Source of the DNA: Clostridiales bacterium | GTDB taxonomy: Bacteria; Bacillota; Clostridia; Oscillospirales; Oscillospiraceae | DNA: 10,516 nt | Direction of reading: 5' to 3' | Assembly: GCA_019415645.1 (NCBI GenBank) | Contig: DXYV01000064.1 | Location: 1 to 10,516, forward strand | In this document: piece after piece, positions 1-5,400 of the stretch | How the letters are laid out: each line of letters begins with the position of its first letter | Numbering within the stretch: the first letter of the stretch is position 1 | Translations under genes and position numbers: made by a program | The notes under the pieces: generated by a model | The model's database searches: none | Told to the model about the DNA's origin: nothing | The model's input: only the letters and a program-made list of their open reading frames with translations

Positions 1-389
1 CCATGTGCCTGGCCCTGCGGCGCGGCCTGCTGCCCGACCCGCCCGCTTGCCTGGATTCCAAACAGCTGACCCGCCTGCCCGTCCCCCTGCTGGTCCCCAG
101 CCTGGACAGCTTTCAGGAGAGCCAGTACCCGGAGCTCTGCGCGCTGATGGACCGGGGCCGGCTGGAGCGGCAGGAATACGATTTCTCCTCCATCGCGCCT
201 ATGGTCTCCGCCGGGCTGGCCTGTACCATCGCCAACCGGAGCCACTGTCTTTCCGTGGATCAGTCGGTGATTCTGATTCCGGTGTCAAACATCCCCCCGG
301 TGGGAAAATGCGTGTTCTGGCTGACGGAAGGACGCAATCCCATGGTAGAAACCTTTTTGTCCGGATTGGACGCGGCCCCCGCGTCATAG
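1..389 (+). CDS. LysR-type transcriptional regulator, C-terminal part (5' end outside window)
   Basis: About 128 residues of the effector-binding domain of a LysR-family regulator are visible; family members are about 300 residues, so the DNA-binding N-terminus lies upstream of the window. The pattern fits the second half of the periplasmic-binding-protein fold. A hydrophobic strand (VPLLVPSL) is followed by the typical core 'FSSIAPMVSAGLACTIANRS', which corresponds to the family's 'mVaaGlGiailP' segment, and by the closing region 'CVFWLTEGRNPMVETFLSGL', where an aromatic/hydrophobic strand precedes the last helix. Such proteins bind a small effector and switch a nearby, often divergent, target; that target is not in view. 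The stop is TAG at 387-389, followed by hairpins. GC is high, like the rest of the chromosome and unlike the next gene. The family call is fairly sure; the effector is unknown. Confidence 0.75.
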   Translation, partial: MCLALRRGLLPDPPACLDSKQLTRLPVPLLVPSLDSFQESQYPELCALMDRGRLERQEYDFSSIAPMVSAGLACTIANRSHCLSVDQSVILIPVSNIPPVGKCVFWLTEGRNPMVETFLSGLDAAPAS

Positions 390-413
390 CCGTCCGCCCC
401 TTCTGCGATGCAA

Positions 414-453
414 AATCGGGCAGGGGGGCTGCGCGCCGCGCCGCCCCCCGATT
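414..453 (-). terminator. Intrinsic terminator for the leftward membrane-protein gene
   Basis: A G-rich arm (AATCGGG at 414-420, then a G-run at 423-428) can pair with a C-run ending in CCCGATT (447-453). On the minus strand the stem is followed by TTTTGC. It lies beyond the stop of the 509-1069 gene. The stem is imperfect, with alternative pairings inside, so exact base pairs are uncertain. Confidence 0.55.
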
Positions 454-462
454 CATGCAGCA

Positions 463-509
463 GGCCCCGCCGTGTCGTTCGACACGGCGGGGCCGGTTCG
501 TTTCGTTTT
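463..509 (+). terminator. Intrinsic terminator for the LysR gene
   Basis: A perfect 15-bp stem, 463-477 paired with 480-494 (GGCCCCGCCGTGTCG and its complement), closes on a minimal loop and is followed by a T-rich stretch at 497-509. The LysR gene ends 74 bases upstream. The first U-run is interrupted by C and G, so termination may be incomplete. Confidence 0.7.
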
Positions 510-1069
510 CATGGGGCCGTTTCTTCCGAAAAAACCCACTCTGGAACCATATCCTTTGTGATAAAGCTATCGCCAATTTGGAATAAAACAAACTCCTCGA
601 TTCTAGCCGCATATTCCGGAACAATCGTAAAACTGGCACACGTTGCGTCGCTGTTTCGGTCTTTTTGCAGCACCGAATTGATCTGGCAGGATACACCGTT
701 GATGCGTCCTTCTCCCTTTAGGACGCCGAAATAAATCGAAAGCTCTTCGTTGCTTTCCGGTGAAAGCGTACCGCTGAGCCGAATCGGGTCGGCGGAAGAA
801 CCGGTATGAAATTCCAGTTCATATTCTGCCAGCATTTCGTCCGATCCCTCGATCGGCGTGAGCTCCAGGGATTCTTGTACGCCCACGTCTGACATATTAT
901 CAACCGAAAACAGGCGGTCAAATGGTTCCTGGTCAAGAATCCAGGTGATCTCACTCGTATCCGGGAAAAAAGCCGGTTTGATTGCGTAATGAATTATCAT
1001 TACCGCCAAAATCAGCAGGAGTCCCACAACAGCGCACCAAATGACAGGTGTTCTGAATCTTTCTCTCAT
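509..1069 (-). CDS. Single-pass membrane-anchored protein of unknown function
   Basis: A 186-residue protein I do not recognise. It has a short basic N-terminus (MRERFR), one hydrophobic segment at about residues 9-30, then about 155 mostly polar residues that should lie outside the membrane. There is no lipobox and no recognisable catalytic motif. Cys128 and Cys144 could form a disulfide. The external part alternates acidic/polar and beta-prone stretches, suggesting a small beta-rich domain. The start is well supported: GGAGG sits 6 bases before ATG on the minus strand (GGAGGAACCTTATG). The gene is clearly poorer in GC than the flanks: three sampled 60-base lines gave 23, 30 and 26 G+C. It lies downstream of the XRE gene on the same strand but has its own promoter region, and a terminator stands between them. 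It may have been acquired horizontally. Confidence 0.7.
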   Translation of the reverse strand: MRERFRTPVIWCAVVGLLLILAVMIIHYAIKPAFFPDTSEITWILDQEPFDRLFSVDNMSDVGVQESLELTPIEGSDEMLAEYELEFHTGSSADPIRLSGTLSPESNEELSIYFGVLKGEGRINGVSCQINSVLQKDRNSDATCASFTIVPEYAARIEEFVLFQIGDSFITKDMVPEWVFSEETAP

Positions 1070-1131
1070 AAGGTTCCTCCAATCCGTATAACCGGAAACT
1101 GTTTGCTCACCAGGAGCCGTGCATAAAAATT

Positions 1132-1168
1132 GTTATCTTATTATATAACGTTGGAACCCCCGCTTTTC
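1132..1168 (-). promoter_or_regulatory. Promoter of the leftward membrane-protein gene with operator-like motif
   Basis: A perfect minus-strand TATAAT (complement of 1140-1145) lies about 70 bases upstream of the ATG at 1069. No good -35 hexamer is found at 17-18 bp spacing (GAAAAG or AGAAAA), which suggests dependence on another factor. The minus-strand sequence TTCCAACGTTATA (complement of 1144-1156) overlaps the -10 and matches 12 of 13 bases of a motif at the promoter at 1565-1577. Confidence 0.5.
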
Positions 1169-1180
1169 TTACGTGTTTTT

Positions 1181-1200
1181 CTATAAGATTTTTGTTATAG
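1181..1200. repeat. Perfect dyad CTATAA-N8-TTATAG
   Basis: CTATAA at 1181-1186 and TTATAG at 1195-1200 form an exact inverted repeat with an 8-base spacer. It lies about 55-60 bases upstream of the inferred leftward start site (near 1133), in front of a promoter that lacks a good -35. This is a usual place for an activator site. The half-sites are short and AT-rich, so chance occurrence is possible. Confidence 0.4.
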
Positions 1201-1204
1201 CAAC

Positions 1205-1245
1205 TAAAAAAGCCCGGAATTTGCGCTCCACGCAAATTCCGGGCT
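1205..1245 (-). terminator. Intrinsic terminator of the XRE gene
   Basis: A perfect 15-bp stem, 1211-1225 paired with 1231-1245 (AGCCCGGAATTTGCG and complement), has a 5-base loop. On the minus strand it is followed directly by a run of six T (complement of the A-run at 1206-1211). It begins 9 bases past the stop of the leftward XRE gene and isolates it from the next leftward gene. Confidence 0.9.
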
Positions 1246-1253
1246 TACATATT

Positions 1254-1508
1254 TCAATCTTCTTGGCCTGGCTCCTCCAAACCCTGAAAAAAGTCGTTGT
1301 ATTCCACGTCGAAAATCTGACGCAGCCCGACCAGCTCGCTCACCTTCAGGTTCATGCGGTTGGTCTCGATCTTGGCGTAGGTGCTCTTGGATATTTTCAG
1401 GCCCTTCAGCTGTAATTTTGCCACGACCTGCTCCTGCGTCAGCCCGGCGTCTCTGCGCAGGGCTTGAATGTTGCGCCCCAGGTCTAAATCCGGTCTCAGC
1501 TTCTGCAC
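1254..1508 (-). CDS. Small XRE-family (Cro/C1-type HTH) DNA-binding regulator, GTG start
   Basis: An 84-residue single-domain regulator. The Cro/C1 helix-turn-helix spans about residues 11-66: 'GRNIQALRRDAGLTQEQVVAKL' gives helices 1-2 and 'ISKSTYAKIETNR' gives the recognition helix. 'VSELVGLRQIFDVEYNDFF' completes the five-helix fold. There is no sensor or dimerisation domain beyond a short acidic tail. I place the start at GTG (minus strand, 1508-1506) because GGAGG (complement of 1515-1519) stands 6 bases upstream of it. The in-frame ATG at 1535 has no ribosome binding site and would add nine residues outside the fold. Similar stand-alone HTH proteins are common in Clostridia. Divergence from the 1619 gene, with an operator-like motif in the shared interval, points to local and possibly self-regulation (inference). 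No toxin partner is recognisable. Confidence 0.85.
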   Translation of the reverse strand: MQKLRPDLDLGRNIQALRRDAGLTQEQVVAKLQLKGLKISKSTYAKIETNRMNLKVSELVGLRQIFDVEYNDFFQGLEEPGQED

Positions 1509-1550
1509 GGCGTTCCTCCACAAAAATTTCGTCATAGGGAAATCTTTGTC

Positions 1551-1579
1551 TTGAGTTTATCCATTTCCTACGTTATAAT
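1551..1579 (+). promoter_or_regulatory. Sigma-A-type promoter of the coiled-coil gene, overlapping an operator-like motif
   Basis: TTGAGT (1551-1556), a 17-bp spacer and TATAAT (1574-1579) make a near-consensus vegetative promoter; the start codon is about 35 bases past the expected start site. TTCCTACGTTATA (1565-1577) overlaps the -10 and matches 12 of 13 bases of the motif at the leftward promoter near 1144-1156. A repressor bound here would block this promoter. Confidence 0.75.
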
Positions 1580-1618
1580 GTTTCGTAATAAAGAATTTTT
1601 GAAGGAAGTGCCCCTGCT

Positions 1619-1909
1619 ATGGCAGAAAACAGCTCTATCCTCCCCGATTGGCCCGACGATCTGGACCCTCTGGCACAGCCTGCAAAAAGCAGCGTTATGC
1701 TGTATCAGATCACCCTGCGTCTGCTGACTGAAAACGCCCGGCTCCAGCGGAAAAAAAATCGCCTGGTCCGCACATCCGGTCGCTATCTGATGCAAATTGC
1801 AAATTTGGCGGAACAGTGTTCCTCCCTGAAAAAATCGGTTTCTGTTCTGGAAGCAGAGATTCAGGCGCTCCGTTCAACCCAGGCAAACGACCAGGGGCCC
1901 GGTTCATAG
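1619..1909 (+). CDS. Small coiled-coil protein of unknown function
   Basis: A 96-residue hydrophilic protein that I do not recognise. It has no signal peptide or membrane segment, so it is probably cytoplasmic. The first 25 residues are acidic and proline-containing. The middle is basic (about residues 43-52, 'RLQRKKNRLVR'), and residues 60-88 ('NLAEQCSSLKKSVSVLEAEIQALR') show heptad spacing of hydrophobic residues typical of a coiled coil. Together this could be an oligomerising or nucleic-acid-contacting adaptor (inference only). A strong promoter stands upstream; the AAGGA ribosome site is about 12 bases from ATG, longer than usual. The final residues are encoded inside the rising arm of a terminator, with the stop codon in its loop. 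GC is lower than the flanks (31-32 of 60 in two sampled lines). It could be an accessory gene controlled by the divergent XRE protein. Confidence 0.65.
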   Translation: MAENSSILPDWPDDLDPLAQPAKSSVMLYQITLRLLTENARLQRKKNRLVRTSGRYLMQIANLAEQCSSLKKSVSVLEAEIQALRSTQANDQGPGS

Positions 1910-1940
1910 CCGGGCCCCTGGTCGTTTGCCGCACTTCTTT
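1882..1940 (+). terminator. Terminator overlapping the 3' end of the coiled-coil gene
   Basis: A perfect 21-bp stem (1882-1902 with 1910-1930) has a 7-base loop, 1903-1909, which contains the gene's TAG stop. The T-rich tail CTTCTTTT (1933-1940) follows three bases later. The rising arm is coding sequence. A ribosome at the stop codon would cover the hairpin, so termination may depend on how well the gene is translated. Confidence 0.8.
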
Positions 1941-1945
1941 TCAAA

Positions 1946-1955
1946 TTCTTAAGAA
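1946..1955. repeat. 10-bp palindrome TTCTTAAGAA upstream of the ABC operon
   Basis: An exact palindrome in the AT-rich gap between the preceding terminator and the ABC transporter operon, about 48 bases upstream of the inferred start site. It could be an operator. It does not resemble any BceR-type site I know, and short AT-rich palindromes arise by chance. Confidence 0.3.
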
Positions 1956-1983
1956 ATTCCCTCCCTGTTTCTCAATCTCCGGC

Positions 1984-1992
1984 TGGTATTCT
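1984..1992 (+). promoter_or_regulatory. Candidate extended -10 promoter of the ABC transporter operon
   Basis: TGGTATTCT (1984-1992) fits the extended -10 pattern TGn-TATAAT, 30 bases before the start codon. No convincing -35 is seen. GGAGG (2010-2014) lies 7 bases before the ATG at 2022. A weak core promoter would suit a gene switched on by an activator, such as a BceR-type response regulator, but this is inference. Confidence 0.35.
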
Positions 1993-2021
1993 GTGCCTAC
2001 CAAAGCAAAGGAGGCACTTCC

Positions 2022-2789
2022 ATGGAACCCATTTTACAGATTGAGGGCCTGAAAAAGAGCTACGGCGCCGGCGCGGCCCGGACCGAGGCCCTGAAAGGGG
2101 TCCACCTGACTCTGGAGGCCGGAGAATTCACCGGAATCATGGGCGCGTCGGGCAGCGGCAAGACCACCCTGCTCAACTGCGTGTCCACCATCGACCGCCC
2201 CACCGAGGGACGCATCACCGTGGAAGGCCGGGACGTCACCGCCCTGAAATCCCGGGAGCTCTCCCGCTTCCGCCGGGAGAAGCTGGGCTTCATCTTCCAG
2301 GACTGCAACCTGCTGGACACCCTCACCGCCTTTGAAAACATCGCCCTGGCCCTGACCATTCTGGGCGTGCCCTCCGGCGAGATCCGCCCCCGGGTGGAGG
2401 AGACCGCCCGCCTGCTGGGCATCGAGGGGGTCCTGTCCAAATTCCCGTACCAGATCTCCGGCGGCGAGAAGCAGCGGGCGGCGGCGGCCCGGGCCATAGT
2501 CACCCGCCCCGCCCTGATCCTGGCCGACGAGCCCACCGGCGCGCTGGACTCCCGCTCCGCCGGCCTGCTGCTGGAGCGGCTGGATTCCCTCAACCGGGAG
2601 CAGGGGGCCACCATTCTCATGGTCACCCACGACGCCTTTACCGCCAGCTGGTGCCGGCGCATCTTCTTTTTGAAGGACGGCGTGCAGTACGCCATCCTGG
2701 ACCGGGACCACGACAGCCGGACGGAATTTTTCCGCCGCATCATGGCGGTGGTGGAGGAGCTGGGGGAGGGCGACGCCCATGTTTGCTAA
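2022..2789 (+). CDS. ABC transporter ATP-binding protein, BceA/MacB-like
   Basis: A 255-residue cytoplasmic ATPase with all motifs intact: Walker A GASGSGKT at 41-48, Q-loop FIFQD around Gln93, signature SGGEKQ at 146-151, Walker B LILADE at 165-170 with catalytic Glu170, D-loop ALD at 174-176 and switch His203 (VTHD). The sequence around 'FIFQDCNLLDTLTAFENI' and 'DEPTGALDS' is typical of the BceA/MacB/LolD group. These ATPases drive FtsX-type permeases that release or flip antimicrobial peptides and lipid-linked substrates rather than import nutrients. The start is supported by GGAGG 7 bases upstream. The stop overlaps the permease start by 11 bases, so translation is coupled and the two form one complex. 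The partner's architecture argues for the Bce branch. Substrate is not deducible; peptide antibiotic or cell-wall precursor handling is the usual role. Confidence 0.93.
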   Translation: MEPILQIEGLKKSYGAGAARTEALKGVHLTLEAGEFTGIMGASGSGKTTLLNCVSTIDRPTEGRITVEGRDVTALKSRELSRFRREKLGFIFQDCNLLDTLTAFENIALALTILGVPSGEIRPRVEETARLLGIEGVLSKFPYQISGGEKQRAAAARAIVTRPALILADEPTGALDSRSAGLLLERLDSLNREQGATILMVTHDAFTASWCRRIFFLKDGVQYAILDRDHDSRTEFFRRIMAVVEELGEGDAHVC

Positions 2790-4644
2790 GCTGGCTGTGC
2801 GCAACGTCCGCCGCAGCGTGAGGGATTACTCCATCTACTTTCTCACCCTGCTGTTCGGCGTGTGCGTGTTCTACGTGTTCAACTCCCTCCAGGGGCAGCC
2901 GGTGATTCAGATTCTCCGGGTCTCTCAGGGGGCTATTGTGGAGGGCATTCTCATCTACATGGGGCTCTTCTCCGTCTTTGTGGCCGTGGTGCTGGCCGGG
3001 CTCATCCTCTACGCCAACCACTTCATGCTCAAGCGGCGCAAAAAGGAGCTGGCCACCTATCTGCTCCTAGGCCTGCCCCAGAGCAAGCTCTCCCTGATGC
3101 TCTTTCTGGAGACGCTGGTCATCGGCCTGCTGGCGCTGGCCGCCGGCGTGGGGCTGGGCGTACTGGCCGCCCACGGCCTGTCCCAGCTGATGATCCGTCT
3201 CTTCGGCCTGCCCTACCCCAACCTCGCCTTCCAGTTTCAGTGGGACGCGGTGGGCAAGACCGCCCTGTGCTTCGGGGCCATGTTCCTGGTGGTCATGGTA
3301 TTCAACCAGGTCTCCGTGGCCCGGCAGCGGCTGGCGGAGCTGATGAGCGCCGGCCGGAAAAATGAGGTGCTGAAGCAGCGCCCCCTGTGGTTCTCCGTGC
3401 TGGTGTTCCTGCTGGGGCTGGTCCTGATCGGCGCGGCCTATTTCCTGCTGCTCACCCGGGGCCTGCTTCGCTTCGACGCGCTGTGGCTGCTGATGCTGGC
3501 TCTGGGCAGCGTGGGCACGGTGTTCTTCTTCCGGGGCTTTTCCGGCTTTGTGCTCCAGCTGTGCCAGAAGAACGAGAAGCTCTACTTCAAGGGACTGAAC
3601 ATGTTTGTCCTGCGCCAGTGGAGCGGGCGCATCCACTCCACCTACCTGTCCATGACCGTGGTGTGCCTGCTGCTTCTGCTGGCCATCGGCGCCACCGCCT
3701 GCACCATCGGCATGAACGACGCCATCAGCAAGTCCACCGACGGCTCCGCGCCCTACGACATGACCGTGACCAACTACCAGTGGGAGGAGGACGGGCTGCA
3801 GCCCGCCAATCTGACCGGCCTGCTGCACGGCGGCGGCCTTGACGTGGATGGACTGGCCGGCTTTGCGGAATTCACCGTCTACCAGGCGGACAACGGTGAC
3901 GCGGTGATCCGCCGGTCGGACTACAACGCGCTGATGGCCCTCCAGGGCGGCCCCGGACTGGAGGAGACAAGCGTACCCTCCATTCAGGACGACCAGCTCT
4001 TCAACACCTGGGGCTCCGGCTACATCGTCCAGACCGCTCCGGACGTCTACGAGCCGGGCTACTGGGTGGTGGAGGACTCCGCCGTGGAGGGGCTGCCCCT
4101 TCTGGGCCAGTATTTCGTGGGCAATTACCCCGCCGGGGCCGATGTGCTGGCCTGGGACCAGGCGGTGAACGCCGCCCTGGAGGCCGTTGTCTCCGGCGAT
4201 CTCTCCCTGGGCGCCGACCTGCGGCAGGACTACTATCTGGAGGAACTGGGCACCAAGGTGCTGGTCCTCTTCATCGGGGTCTACCTGGGCATCGTCTTTC
4301 TCATCACCGCCGCGGCGATTCTGGCCCTTCAGCAGCTGTCCCAGGCGGCGGACAACGTGGTCCAGTACGGCATTCTGCTCCGGCTGGGCGCGGAGGAGCG
4401 TATGCGCTCCCGGGCGGTGCTGTTCCAGGTGTTTCTGGCCTTCTTCCTGCCCCTAGTCCTGGCGGTGGTCCACGCTGTCGTGGGCATGACGGCCGCCAAC
4501 GCCGTTATCTTCGAGGTCAGCCGCGGCCAGCTGGACACGGTGGCCAGCTCCTTCGTCACCGCCGGCCTCATCCTGCTGATCTACGGGGCCTATTTCCTGC
4601 TCACCTTCTTCTCCAGCCGCCGCATCCTGCGGGAGCGGCTGTGA
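2779..4644 (+). CDS. FtsX-like ABC permease, BceB type
   Basis: A 621-residue permease. Ten membrane segments can be read at roughly 18-36, 58-80, 105-130, 157-177, 204-226, 233-258, 288-311, 493-517, 546-572 and 592-612. A large external domain of about 180 residues (312-491) lies between helices 7 and 8. This 7+domain+3 arrangement is the hallmark of BceB-type permeases, which protect the lipid II cycle from peptide antibiotics and sense their own transport flux through a BceS histidine kinase. Helices 2-4 and 8-10 carry FtsX-like repeats. It starts inside the ATPase gene (11-base overlap). Length is slightly below the usual 640-660. No BceRS pair is present in the window, so it may be served by a distant kinase or act without one. 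A micro-lipoprotein gene follows after 25 bases. Confidence 0.9.
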   Translation: MFAKLAVRNVRRSVRDYSIYFLTLLFGVCVFYVFNSLQGQPVIQILRVSQGAIVEGILIYMGLFSVFVAVVLAGLILYANHFMLKRRKKELATYLLLGLPQSKLSLMLFLETLVIGLLALAAGVGLGVLAAHGLSQLMIRLFGLPYPNLAFQFQWDAVGKTALCFGAMFLVVMVFNQVSVARQRLAELMSAGRKNEVLKQRPLWFSVLVFLLGLVLIGAAYFLLLTRGLLRFDALWLLMLALGSVGTVFFFRGFSGFVLQLCQKNEKLYFKGLNMFVLRQWSGRIHSTYLSMTVVCLLLLLAIGATACTIGMNDAISKSTDGSAPYDMTVTNYQWEEDGLQPANLTGLLHGGGLDVDGLAGFAEFTVYQADNGDAVIRRSDYNALMALQGGPGLEETSVPSIQDDQLFNTWGSGYIVQTAPDVYEPGYWVVEDSAVEGLPLLGQYFVGNYPAGADVLAWDQAVNAALEAVVSGDLSLGADLRQDYYLEELGTKVLVLFIGVYLGIVFLITAAAILALQQLSQAADNVVQYGILLRLGAEERMRSRAVLFQVFLAFFLPLVLAVVHAVVGMTAANAVIFEVSRGQLDTVASSFVTAGLILLIYGAYFLLTFFSSRRILRERL

Positions 4645-4669
4645 CACTCATACGAAAGGAAGTTATCTC

Positions 4670-4756
4670 ATGAAGCGTATCTCAAAGCTGCTGTGCGTGC
4701 TCTGCGCCGCCGGGGCGGCGGCCCTCCTGCTGGGCTGCCTGACCCGCCGGGACTAA
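4670..4756 (+). CDS. Micro-lipoprotein: signal peptide with lipobox and six-residue mature peptide
   Basis: A 28-codon gene. The protein has a basic n-region (MKRISK), a hydrophobic core at about residues 7-21, and a lipobox LLGC at residues 20-23, followed by only LTRRD before TAA. Signal peptidase II cleavage before Cys23 would leave a six-residue lipopeptide (CLTRRD) on the outer face of the membrane and a 22-residue signal peptide in the membrane. The ribosome site AAAGGA (4655-4660) is 9 bases from ATG. The gene begins 25 bases after the BceB-like permease and a strong terminator follows directly, so it ends the transporter operon. Signal, lipobox, spacing and terminator together make a chance ORF unlikely. 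Possible roles are a small transporter partner, a surface lipopeptide or a pheromone precursor; alternatively it is the remnant of a longer lipoprotein. Function is unknown. Confidence 0.65.
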   Translation: MKRISKLLCVLCAAGAAALLLGCLTRRD

Positions 4757-4762
4757 GCGCAC

Positions 4763-4793
4763 AAGGCCCCGGGGAGACCCGGGGGCCTTTTTT
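4763..4793 (+). terminator. Intrinsic terminator of the ABC transporter operon
   Basis: GGCCCCGGG (4765-4773) pairs with CCCGGGGGCC (4778-4787), with one bulged G and a GAGA loop, and is followed by six T (4788-4793). It lies 7 bases past the micro-lipoprotein stop and closes the three-gene operon. Confidence 0.92.
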
Positions 4794-4828
4794 GTCCATG
4801 TTTCCTCTAGGCCCGCCGGCCGGTCTTG

Positions 4829-4837
4829 TGGTAAACT
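4829..4837 (+). promoter_or_regulatory. Extended -10 promoter of the HD-domain gene
   Basis: TGGTAAACT (4829-4837) fits the extended -10 pattern TGn-TATAAT with one or two mismatches. The start codon lies 38 bases beyond the box. No clear -35 is visible, which is tolerated in extended -10 promoters. GAGG (4862-4865) is 9 bases before the ATG. Confidence 0.45.
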
Positions 4838-4874
4838 GGAGGTATTCCGAACCTGACCAGAGAGGTGTCACACC

Positions 4875-5354
4875 ATGCAAGCACGGCTTTTGCCCTTACA
4901 GACCGCCTATTTACAGCTCATCGCCCGGCAGGAGGGCGTCCTGGACCACCGGGACGAGACCCTGGACTGGGAGCGGATGCACATGGCCTCCTCCGCCCGG
5001 CTGGCCTACCTCATGGCCCAGGAGCGGGGCGTGGACCCCGACCTGGCCGCCTGCGCCGCCGCCATCCACGACATTGGCCGGGTGCTCACCGGCCGGCAGG
5101 CCGGCCACGCCGAGGCCGGCGAGGAACCCGCCCGGGCCTTCCTGCGGGAGACCGGGCTCTTCTCCTCGCAGGAGATCGAGCTGTTGGCTGCGGCGGTGCG
5201 CAACCACAGCAAAAAATCCGAGGTGGGCCACCCCATTGAGGAAATCGTCAAGGACAGCGACGTGGTGGACTGCTATCAGTACGGTCTGCCCTTCGCCCGG
5301 GAGGAGCAGCGCGCCCGCTACCAGGCCTGGCTGGCGCAGCGTCCTAAGGGCTGA
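4875..5354 (+). CDS. HD-domain phosphohydrolase
   Basis: A 159-residue soluble protein with the metal-binding H...HD...D pattern of the HD superfamily. His36 is in 'ERMHMASSARLA', His65-Asp66 in 'AAAIHDIGRVLTG' and Asp129 in 'IVKDSDVVDCYQYG'. His78 and His111 ('RNHSKK') are placed where HD phosphohydrolases and phosphodiesterases hold extra metal or phosphate ligands. The domain fills nearly the whole protein. Family members hydrolyse phosphate esters of nucleotides and related metabolites; the substrate cannot be told from sequence. It is monocistronic: its own promoter follows the ABC operon terminator, and a hairpin separates it from the convergent MATE gene. The start is supported by a GAGG site at 9 bases, and the catalytic residues are all intact. 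The family call is sure, the biological role open. Confidence 0.88.
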   Translation: MQARLLPLQTAYLQLIARQEGVLDHRDETLDWERMHMASSARLAYLMAQERGVDPDLAACAAAIHDIGRVLTGRQAGHAEAGEEPARAFLRETGLFSSQEIELLAAAVRNHSKKSEVGHPIEEIVKDSDVVDCYQYGLPFAREEQRARYQAWLAQRPKG

Positions 5355-5398
5355 ATCGAACCGGCCGGCGGGAAGACTCCGCCGGCCGGTTCTGATTC
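5353..5398. terminator. Shared hairpin between convergent HD and MATE genes
   Basis: A perfect 13-bp stem (5359-5371 with 5379-5391) has a 7-base loop, and outer GAATC/GATTC arms extend the pairing. It fills the 46-base gap between two stop codons. The tails on both strands are only moderately T-rich, so bidirectional termination is likely but not certain. Confidence 0.65.
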
Positions 5399-5400
5399 TC

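Noticed and set aside
1254..1909. Toxin-antitoxin pair made of the XRE protein and the divergent 96-aa coiled-coil protein
   Set aside because: The genes are divergent with separate promoters and terminators, and the 96-aa protein shows no toxin fold or catalytic motif. A regulator with a target gene fits better.
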